DNA of 6,775 nucleotides from Gudongella sp964604145 (GTDB taxonomy: Bacteria > Bacillota > Clostridia > Tissierellales > Tissierellaceae), in contig CAZRXS010000072.1 in the NCBI GenBank assembly GCA_964604145.1, positions 1 through 6,775 of the forward strand, written 5' to 3'. A model generated the notes under the pieces. That model had not been told where the DNA came from. It searched no databases and saw only the letters and a list, made by a program, of their open reading frames with translations. Shown piece by piece: positions 1 to 5,416 of this stretch (positions are counted from its first letter, which is position 1; each line of letters starts with the position of its first letter). The position numbers and the translations under genes were made by a program.

Positions 1-986
1 ATATCATCTCTATCCATATCATTTGTTGTTACAAATCTATAGTTATTATCTTCTTTTGGATTTATCTTTACTCCATTTTTTAGCATAAATTCTACAAATT
101 TATTTGTGTCATAGTTGTCTTTTTTAATCCTGAAAAACACCATATTTATTTGGACATTATCTGGATCTAGGTCTATAAATGGAAAGTCTAGTAATTTTTT
201 TGCTAAATACTTTGCATTGTCGTGATCTTCTTTTAGTCTCTTTGTCATTTTTTCAAGCGATATTATACCAGGTGCTGCTATTACTCCGGCCTGCCTCATT
301 CCACCACCTAGGATTTTTCTCATTCTTCTAGCTTTTTCTATAAATTCTTTTGTTCCACAAAGCATTGAACCAATTGGAGAACAAAGTCCTTTTGATAAGC
401 AAAACATTACAGAATCAGCATACTTAGCTACTTCTTTTGCATCAACAGAAAGTGCTAGTGCAGCATTAAATAATCTTGCCCCATCTAAATGAACAGCTAC
501 TCCGTTTTTTCTTGCAATATCACTAGCTTCTTTCATAATTTGGAGTGGAACTACCCTGCCATCTGAAAGTGGATTTTCCAAACAAAGAAGTGAAGTTTTC
601 GGATAGTGGATATCTTCGTGTCTTATCCTCTCTGCAACATCTTTACCATAAATAAATCCATCTGGGTTATCTACTAAGTTGTAATTGACACCAGATAATC
701 TTGCGGCTGCTCCTACTTCGTTAATTACAATATGACATTTTCTATTTGCTATTATTTCATCTCCATATGATGTGTGAGCCATAATCGCTATTTGATTTCC
801 CATAGTCCCTGATGTTACAAATAGACTCCCTTCTTTTCCTGTTATTTCTGCTGCTAGTTTTTCTAATCTTATAACAGTTGGGTCATCCTCGTAAACATCA
901 TCTCCTACCTCTGCATTTGCCATGGCTTTTCTCATTTCATCTGTTGGCATTGTAACGGTGTCACTTCTTAAATCAATATATCTCAT
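1..986 (-). CDS. ltaE: Low-specificity L-threonine aldolase, C-terminus cut by window edge
   Basis: This is a PLP enzyme that cleaves L-threonine (and usually allo-threonine) to glycine and acetaldehyde in the cytoplasm. I translated 328 complete codons, and no stop appears before the left edge. The protein opens with MRYIDLRSDTVTMPT, the typical family start. EVGDDVYEDDPT (about residues 26-37), HLDGARLFNAA (166-176) and SKGL with Lys199 as the likely PLP lysine are all present, as is the arginine/glycine segment ILGGGMRQAG (225-234). Family members are usually about 340 residues, so only some 10-20 residues should be missing. The ATG at 984-986 is preceded by AGAGGGG with an 8-base gap, and the first 14 bases overlap the end of tadA, so the two genes are probably translated from one message. 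The family call is firm. The exact stereospecificity cannot be read from the sequence. Confidence 0.93.
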   Translation of the reverse strand, partial: MRYIDLRSDTVTMPTDEMRKAMANAEVGDDVYEDDPTVIRLEKLAAEITGKEGSLFVTSGTMGNQIAIMAHTSYGDEIIANRKCHIVINEVGAAARLSGVNYNLVDNPDGFIYGKDVAERIRHEDIHYPKTSLLCLENPLSDGRVVPLQIMKEASDIARKNGVAVHLDGARLFNAALALSVDAKEVAKYADSVMFCLSKGLCSPIGSMLCGTKEFIEKARRMRKILGGGMRQAGVIAAPGIISLEKMTKRLKEDHDNAKYLAKKLLDFPFIDLDPDNVQINMVFFRIKKDNYDTNKFVEFMLKNGVKINPKEDNNYRFVTTNDMDRDD

Positions 987-1437
987 CGTTTTTACCCCTC
1001 TTTCGTAAGTTTTTAAAAAAGTCTTGTAATAAAGCTTTACATTCTGCTTCCATTATACCAAAAACTAGCTCAACTCTGTGATTAAATTTAGGGTGCCTTG
1101 TTAAATCCTCAACTGAACCACAGCATCCAAACCTAGGATCCCACGCTCCTATTACAAGCCTTGGAATCCTTGCATTAAGAATTGCTCCAGCACACATGGC
1201 ACATGGCTCTAAAGTGACATAGAGTGTGCAGTCTACTAACCTCCAACCCCCTAAATACTGACTAGCTTCTCTAATTGCCATTATTTCTGCATGGGCTGTT
1301 GGGTCTTTTAAACTTTCTCGCATATTATAGCCTTGTCCAATTATTTTATCTTTATATACAATTACAGCACCTACAGGAACATCGTAGGTGCTGGTGCTTG
1401 CAATTTTTATTGCTTGCTTCATATAAAACTCGTCCAT
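973..1437 (-). CDS. tadA: tRNA-specific adenosine deaminase TadA
   Basis: TadA deaminates adenosine 34 to inosine in tRNA-Arg(ACG), which lets that tRNA read CGU, CGC and CGA. The 154-residue length is normal for the family. The zinc-dependent deaminase signature is complete: HAE at residues 49-51 (His49 zinc ligand, Glu51 proton shuttle) and PCAMC at 78-82 (Cys79 and Cys82 zinc ligands). Asn38 in GYNMRE and the preceding PVGAVIV strand also fit. The start ATG has AAAGGAG six bases upstream. The gene begins only 15 bp after the CCA end of a tRNA-Arg gene and its last 14 bp overlap the threonine aldolase gene, so it is most likely in the middle of a tRNA-tadA-ltaE transcript. Related cytidine or guanine deaminases share the fold, but HAE, PCAMC, the size and the conserved N-terminus favour TadA. 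Confidence 0.95.
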   Translation of the reverse strand: MDEFYMKQAIKIASTSTYDVPVGAVIVYKDKIIGQGYNMRESLKDPTAHAEIMAIREASQYLGGWRLVDCTLYVTLEPCAMCAGAILNARIPRLVIGAWDPRFGCCGSVEDLTRHPKFNHRVELVFGIMEAECKALLQDFFKNLRKRGKNDEIY

Positions 1438-1443
1438 AAAAAT

Positions 1444-1450
1444 CTCCTTT
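1444..1450 (-). promoter_or_regulatory. Ribosome binding site of tadA, next to the tRNA end
   Basis: AAAGGAG on the minus strand, six bases before the tadA ATG. It begins only two bases after the encoded CCA of the tRNA gene, so the whole tadA leader after tRNA processing would be 15 nucleotides. Confidence 0.8.
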
Positions 1451-1452
1451 AA

Positions 1453-1528
1453 TGGTGCACCCGAGAGGAATCGAACCCCCGCACATGCCTTAGGAGGGCA
1501 CTGCTCTATCCGACTGAGCTACGGGTGC
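1453..1528 (-). tRNA. tRNA-Arg (anticodon CCU), CCA encoded
   Basis: This is a 76-nucleotide gene that folds into a full cloverleaf when read on the minus strand. The acceptor stem GCACCCG pairs with CGGGTGC, followed by discriminator A and an encoded CCA. The D stem is GCTC/GAGC. The anticodon stem GTGCC/GGCAT (one G-U pair) encloses the loop CTCCTAA with anticodon CCU, which decodes the arginine codon AGG. The T arm contains TTCGATT closed by a GGGGG/CCTCT stem with two G-U pairs. It has its own strong promoter upstream and lies immediately before tadA on the same strand. TadA's normal substrate is tRNA-Arg(ACG), not this CCU isoacceptor, so the adjacency is thematic rather than direct enzyme-substrate. 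Confidence 0.96.
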
Positions 1529-1541
1529 TAGTCATAAGGAT

Positions 1542-1570
1542 ATTTTACATTTTAAATGCTCATTTGTCAA
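1542..1570 (-). promoter_or_regulatory. Sigma-A type promoter for tRNA-Arg / tadA / ltaE
   Basis: The minus strand has a perfect -35 TTGACA (1565-1570), a 17-base spacer, and -10 TAAAAT (1542-1547, one mismatch to TATAAT). Transcription would begin near 1535, about seven bases before the mature tRNA 5' end, which leaves a short leader for RNase P to remove. It lies downstream of the transporter terminator, so the tRNA unit is independent of the TRAP operon. No other promoter is visible before tadA or ltaE. Confidence 0.88.
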
Positions 1571-1589
1571 TTTTAACTAGCATTTTTTA

Positions 1590-1620
1590 CTATATAAATA
1601 AAATGGCTGGCAAACCAGCC
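1590..1620 (-). terminator. Rho-independent terminator of the TRAP operon
   Basis: On the minus strand GGCTGG, a TTTG loop and CCAGCC form a perfect 6-bp GC-rich hairpin (1605-1620). The T-rich run ATTTTATTTATATAG follows. It starts nine bases after the permease stop codon. The T tract is interrupted by A residues, so termination may not be complete, but position and stem support the call. As the hairpin is symmetrical, weak action on the other strand is possible, but no plus-strand gene needs it. Confidence 0.8.
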
Positions 1621-1629
1621 CGAATAATT

Positions 1630-3684
1630 TTATATTGTTTGTTTTTTCTTCTTCTTTTGTGTCCTTTGAATAAGGTATATTCCAATTAAAACCACTAATC
1701 CAATAGCATCTGTTGTAAGGCCTGGATTTAAAAGACTTAAAGCTGCTCCAGCTAAGAGGATTCTTTCAATAAAATTGGTCTTTGAAATTAAATAACCTTG
1801 TACTGCACTAGCTAAGCATAATATCCCAATAACTGCAGATACTATTACTGGAAGTGCTTCTATAAATGGCAAAAATATTACCTTTGAATCAACTATTTTG
1901 TCCACCATTATAAGGGCAGGATCAATTACAAATATATAGGGAACAATAAATGCAGCTAAGGCTATCTTTACAGCCTGAAATCCCGTCTTCATGGAGTTAG
2001 CACCGGCTATACCTGCTCCGGCATAGGCGGCTAATGCAACTGGTGGAGTGATATCAGCTATTACTCCAAAGTATAATATAAATAAATGTGCACTCATTAA
2101 GTTTACTTCAAGTTTTAACAATGCTGGAACTGCCATGGTTGCAAGTACTATATACTTTGCAGTTGTTGGAAGTCCCATTCCAAGTATTATTGAAGCTATC
2201 ATTGTAAAAAATAGTGTAAGTAGAAGATTTCCTTGAGCTACTGTAACTATAATCTCAGCAAGCCTTAAACCAAGTCCTGTAAGTGTTACTACTCCAACTA
2301 TCATACCTGCACATGCACATGCACAAGCTACTCCAACTGAACCTTTTGCTCCCGCTTCAAGTGCTTCGAAAAAGTCTTTAATTGTAAAGGATTTATCTTT
2401 TCTAATTAATGTAGCAATAATAGCTACTACAACAGAAATTACAATCGCCTTAAAAGCTGCAAGTGTTGGTGTATTTCCTTTTATTAGGAAATAAATTACA
2501 GCTGCTAATGGTATCAATAAGAATCCTCTTGTAAGTAATAATTTGCCCACTTTAGGTAATTTTTCTTTTGGCAATCCAACTAATCCAAGTTTGGAAGCTT
2601 CTAAATGTACCATTGTACCTACAGCAAAGTAGTATAATACAGCTGGTATTGCCGCTGCGATAATTATCTGCAAGTAGGATATTCCAGTAAATTCTGCCAT
2701 TATAAATGCTGCTGCACCCATTACAGGAGGCATAATCTGACCTCCAGTGGAAGCTGCTGCTTCTACTGCTCCTGCAAAATATGGTTTATAGCCTGTTTTT
2801 TTCATAAGTGGTATTGTAAATGCCCCTGTTGTTACTGTATTTGCAACTGAAGAACCGGAAATTGACCCCATAAATCCACTGGCAACAACTGCTGTCATAG
2901 CTGGCCCACTCTTAAGGTGGCCTGTAAGTCCAAATGCCATATCTATAAAAAATTTCCCAACCCCTGTCTTATCTAGGAATGAACCAAATAAGATAAATAA
3001 AAATACAAAGGTTGCAGAAACCCCAGTCGGTATTCCCATAATCCCCTCTAGTCCCATATACATATGAGAGACAATTCTTGTTAAAGAAAATCCCCTATGT
3101 GCCAATACTCCTGGCATATATGGCCCAAAGTAAGCGTATAATAAAAATATTAAAGCAACAGTTGAAAGTTCTGGTCCTACTACTCGTCTTGTCACCTCAA
3201 GTGTTAAAAGGATTGCTATAACCCCAAATACTAAGTCAAGTGTGCTTGCATTCCCACCCTTAAGAGCCATCTGTTCAGGAAATAAAAAAACATACCCAAA
3301 GACTATAGCCGCAGCTCCCATTAGGACAAAATCAAAGATAGCTGGTTTTTCTTTACTTGATTTTTTGCCTGCAGGATATAGAAATAAACCTATAATAAAT
3401 GCTAAAATAATATGTAGAGATCTTTGCCTGTAAGAAAGCAATGTTCCAAATCCAGCTGTATATAAATGAAATAGGGACATTGCTATTGCAATAATCATAA
3501 CTGCTTTAGCCACATTCCCCTGTAATTTTCTAATTCTAGAAGTTTCCTTGTCAAACTCTTCCATTAATGAATCTACATCTTTTACTGCTTCAATTATAGT
3601 TTCTTCTTCCAATTCATCAGTTACACTTTGAATTATTGGTCCTTCTTTGTTCTTATCGGTGTCATTTAATTTATCATCTGTCAA
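1630..3684 (-). CDS. TRAP transporter fused permease (DctQ-like plus DctM-like), TAXI system
   Basis: This is the integral membrane part of a tripartite ATP-independent periplasmic-type transporter, which imports small acids or amino acids using an ion gradient. At 684 residues it is in the range of the fused TRAP permease family. Residues 1-57 are hydrophilic and acidic. About four hydrophobic helices follow (roughly 58-185, the small-subunit-like part), then the large DctM-like domain. The domain holds SGSSVANTVTTG (276-287), EAAASTGGQIMPP (308-320), GMGLPTTAKYI (502-512) and DITPPVALAAYAGAG (544-558), which match the two pseudo-symmetric hairpin and substrate/ion-site regions. The C-terminus ends in a lysine cluster (677-681). 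The start is TTG: AGGAGGG lies six bases before it, and the only nearby in-frame ATG is at residue 41. The gene overlaps DUF1850 by 11 bp. The substrate cannot be read from sequence; characterised TAXI relatives bind glutamate, glutamine or 2-oxoacids. Confidence 0.95.
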   Translation of the reverse strand: MTDDKLNDTDKNKEGPIIQSVTDELEEETIIEAVKDVDSLMEEFDKETSRIRKLQGNVAKAVMIIAIAMSLFHLYTAGFGTLLSYRQRSLHIILAFIIGLFLYPAGKKSSKEKPAIFDFVLMGAAAIVFGYVFLFPEQMALKGGNASTLDLVFGVIAILLTLEVTRRVVGPELSTVALIFLLYAYFGPYMPGVLAHRGFSLTRIVSHMYMGLEGIMGIPTGVSATFVFLFILFGSFLDKTGVGKFFIDMAFGLTGHLKSGPAMTAVVASGFMGSISGSSVANTVTTGAFTIPLMKKTGYKPYFAGAVEAAASTGGQIMPPVMGAAAFIMAEFTGISYLQIIIAAAIPAVLYYFAVGTMVHLEASKLGLVGLPKEKLPKVGKLLLTRGFLLIPLAAVIYFLIKGNTPTLAAFKAIVISVVVAIIATLIRKDKSFTIKDFFEALEAGAKGSVGVACACACAGMIVGVVTLTGLGLRLAEIIVTVAQGNLLLTLFFTMIASIILGMGLPTTAKYIVLATMAVPALLKLEVNLMSAHLFILYFGVIADITPPVALAAYAGAGIAGANSMKTGFQAVKIALAAFIVPYIFVIDPALIMVDKIVDSKVIFLPFIEALPVIVSAVIGILCLASAVQGYLISKTNFIERILLAGAALSLLNPGLTTDAIGLVVLIGIYLIQRTQKKKKKQTI

Positions 3685-4243
3685 TGCAAACCCTCCTTGC
3701 TAAATAAGATATAAAAGCCATATTTAGGGTCTCAAACTTAACTCCTTGTGTCGGCTCGGAGAAATCTAAAAATGGATAAGACTTATCCCCTATTAAAAGT
3801 TCATGCTTTGCTCTCACTGCTCCTGTTCTATAGACTAAATTTGTCATTTTTAGTTTGATATTGTACAATCTAAATCCATCTTCTACTATATCAAAATCAT
3901 AAGGCGATGACGCAGGAAGCCCTGCCCCATAAGATTGGAATATTGTCTCTTCTAAAATTATTTCATCCTGATTTAATGAATATATTTCCCATACAGGCGT
4001 GCGCTCAACTGAGTGAATATACTTTACAGAAAATGTTCTATCCTTAAGGATCAACCAACTCTTTAGTCCTTCTTCACTTACCATATCCCTAGCATAAAGA
4101 ACTTGCACAGGATAGATTGAGATAATAGTAAGAATAATAGTAATCAATAATAGCACTTTAAATTTTGATAAAGGAAAGGTACTGATACCATCAGTACCTT
4201 TCAAATCTTGCTTTTCTATATTACTTGATACCTTGCTCATCAT
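3674..4243 (-). CDS. DUF1850 family membrane-anchored protein of the TAXI-TRAP operon
   Basis: This is a small protein of unknown function, from a family known to sit beside TAXI-type TRAP transporter genes. The 189 residues contain a hydrophilic N-terminus (1-27), one membrane segment (about 28-50, beginning FKVLLLITIILTI) and a domain of some 140 residues predicted outside the membrane. That domain has the family hallmarks HSVERTPVWEIY (77-88) and FQSYGAGLP (102-110). The first ATG (4241-4243) is chosen because AGGAG is 12 bases upstream. A second ATG follows directly, and both lie inside the end of the binding-protein gene (23-bp overlap). The 3' end overlaps the permease by 11 bp. A perfect hairpin occupies codons 14-24. 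The membrane topology places the domain where the binding protein docks, so a role in assembly or substrate handover is plausible but is inference. Confidence 0.88.
   Translation of the reverse strand: MMSKVSSNIEKQDLKGTDGISTFPLSKFKVLLLITIILTIISIYPVQVLYARDMVSEEGLKSWLILKDRTFSVKYIHSVERTPVWEIYSLNQDEIILEETIFQSYGAGLPASSPYDFDIVEDGFRLYNIKLKMTNLVYRTGAVRAKHELLIGDKSYPFLDFSEPTQGVKFETLNMAFISYLARRVCIDR
3682..3697 (-). promoter_or_regulatory. Ribosome binding site and TTG start of the permease
   Basis: AGGAGGG stands six bases ahead of TTG on the minus strand. The site lies wholly inside the last codons of the DUF1850 gene, whose TGA is at 3674-3676, so ribosomes finishing DUF1850 can restart here. A strong Shine-Dalgarno combined with a weak start codon suggests tuned expression of the membrane protein. 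Confidence 0.8.
4174..4202 (-). repeat. Perfect 13-bp inverted repeat (RNA hairpin) inside the DUF1850 start region
   Basis: GAAAGGTACTGAT and its exact complement ATCAGTACCTTTC are separated by only three bases. In the message this makes a 13-bp stem beginning 18 bases after the binding-protein stop codon. It is followed by CTTTATCAAAATTT, which is U-containing but not a true U tract, so complete termination is unlikely. It is well placed to protect the 3' end of the binding-protein message or to reduce transcription or translation of the two downstream membrane genes. The inverted repeat is read directly; the role is inferred. Confidence 0.85.
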
Positions 4244-5258
4244 AATACTTTTGAGCTCCTGGATGAAGGTCTATTGGCATTCCTGCAAGAGCTGTTTCAA
4301 TCTTAATATCATTTCCTCTATCATGAGTATCTATTATAACTTGTCTTTGCTCAAATATGCTTTTAGTCATATTGTAAACTAAATCTTCTTTTAAGTCTTC
4401 TGGAACTATAAGCATTGCCATTACTGCTGCAGATGTAATATCTTCTGTCATTCCTTTGTAATTATCTTTGCCTATAGTAACTTCTGTATAGAATGGAAAT
4501 TCAGCTGCAAGAGCTTCAATCTTATCTGTATCCATTGGCACCACAACTATATCTGCTGTTTGAGTTACTTCTGTTACAGCTGATGTTGGAAGAGCCGCTG
4601 TTACAAAAGCTGCGTCAACTTGCTTGTTTTTAAGTTGATCTGCTGCTTCGCTAAATGATAGATAATCTGCTTTTCCTAAATCATCATAAGTTAAGCCATA
4701 GGCTGCTAAAATTTGTCTTGTGTTTACTTCTGTTCCAGATCCTGGAGCTCCTACTGCTACTTTCTTTCCTTTTAAATCTGCTATATTTGTAATTCCCGAT
4801 TCTGCAGTAGCTATAACTTGAATAACTTCAGGATATAACATTGCCATACCTCTGATATTTTTAATAGGATCTTGACCGTCAAAAGTCTCAGTTCCAGTCC
4901 ATGCATAATAGGTAACATCGTTTTGTACAAATGCTATTTCAGCTTCTCCTCCAGATATTAAATTTACATTTTCTGCTGATGCTCCTGTTGATTGTGCATT
5001 TGCATTTACCCCTGGGATGTTATCATTAAATATTTTTGAAATAGCTCCACCAAGTGGGTAATAAGTTCCGCCTGTTCCACCAGTTGCTACTGATATAAAT
5101 ACACTTTCAGCTGGCTCTTCTGCTGGTTCTTCTACTTCTGGTTCCTCGACTGCAGGATCATCAGCTGGTTCATCTGCAGGTGCAGCTGGGCTACATCCTG
5201 CTAGCATAGTAAGTGTAAGTATAAATACTAACCATAAAGATAATGTTTTTCTGTTCAT
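4221..5258 (-). CDS. TAXI family TRAP transporter substrate-binding lipoprotein
   Basis: This is the extracytoplasmic receptor of the TRAP transporter; it binds the solute and delivers it to the fused permease. The 345-residue precursor begins with a lipoprotein signal (MNRKTLSLWLVF, hydrophobic core) and lipobox LAGC with Cys22 as the lipidated residue. An acidic, proline-rich tether follows at about 23-52. The mature domain opens with SVATGGTGGTYYPLGG (56-71), the hallmark of the TAXI (TRAP-associated extracytoplasmic immunogenic) family. GKKVAVGAPGSGTE is the conserved hinge/ligand segment in the middle, and DLHPGAQKYYDEQG lies near the C-terminus, as in relatives. The ATG has GGGAGG six bases upstream. 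It is the first gene of the transporter operon, with a long leader containing inverted repeats. The ligand is unknown. Confidence in the family is very high. Confidence 0.96.
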   Translation of the reverse strand: MNRKTLSLWLVFILTLTMLAGCSPAAPADEPADDPAVEEPEVEEPAEEPAESVFISVATGGTGGTYYPLGGAISKIFNDNIPGVNANAQSTGASAENVNLISGGEAEIAFVQNDVTYYAWTGTETFDGQDPIKNIRGMAMLYPEVIQVIATAESGITNIADLKGKKVAVGAPGSGTEVNTRQILAAYGLTYDDLGKADYLSFSEAADQLKNKQVDAAFVTAALPTSAVTEVTQTADIVVVPMDTDKIEALAAEFPFYTEVTIGKDNYKGMTEDITSAAVMAMLIVPEDLKEDLVYNMTKSIFEQRQVIIDTHDRGNDIKIETALAGMPIDLHPGAQKYYDEQGIK

Positions 5259-5283
5259 ATAAATCCTCCCTTTTCTAGATACT

Positions 5284-5320
5284 AATTTTTAAAATTGTCG
5301 ATTTATTTTTTTAGACAATT
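5284..5320 (-). promoter_or_regulatory. Nested inverted repeats in the TRAP operon leader (possible operator)
   Basis: AATTGTC (5314-5320 read on the minus strand) and GACAATT (5293-5299) are perfect 7-bp arms around a 14-base A-rich spacer. The second arm overlaps a 13-base palindrome (5284-5296, AAAATT/AATTTT around one base). They lie just downstream of a TATAAT box and upstream of the binding-protein ribosome site, a common place for a repressor operator or a leader hairpin. The region is very A/T rich, so part of the symmetry may be chance. Confidence 0.4.
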
Positions 5321-5329
5321 CATAAATCT

Positions 5330-5335
5330 ATTATA
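5330..5335 (-). promoter_or_regulatory. Candidate -10 box (TATAAT) for the TRAP operon
   Basis: A perfect TATAAT on the minus strand, about 70 bases before the binding-protein ATG. No good -35 lies 16-18 bases upstream (the hexamer at 17 bases is TAGCAT), and no TGn extension is present. The promoter would therefore be weak or activator-dependent. The 158-bp gap between serS and the binding-protein gene holds only this box, the inverted repeats and the binding-protein ribosome site. I see no convincing serS terminator. Confidence 0.45.
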
Positions 5336-5416
5336 ACTTAAAATTTGCTTATATGCTACATAAATCTTTCTAAAATGCAATCATCGCAATAGTCTGACTA
5401 TTATGAATTAAAAGAT

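Noticed and set aside
1523..1581. TGCTAGT and ACTAGCA inverted pair flanking the tRNA promoter
   Set aside because: Arms of only 7 bp with a CTAG core, about 40 bp apart, and one arm runs into the tRNA acceptor stem; likely chance.
2048..2236. Open frame on the plus strand within the permease gene
   Set aside because: It is antisense to a well-supported coding region, has no ribosome site or recognisable motif, and mirrors conserved permease codons.
3242..3433. Open frame on the plus strand within the permease gene
   Set aside because: Same reasoning: a shadow of the conserved permease, with no independent coding evidence.
5313..5318. TTGTCT as an alternative -35 for the transporter operon
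   Set aside because: The hexamers 16-19 bases downstream (such as ATTTTA or TTTAAA) match TATAAT poorly, and the sequence is better explained as an arm of the inverted repeat.
5388..5402. AATAGT-CAG-ACTATT hairpin as a serS terminator
   Set aside because: Only six mostly A/T pairs, with GCGATG and no T run after it; too weak to call a terminator.
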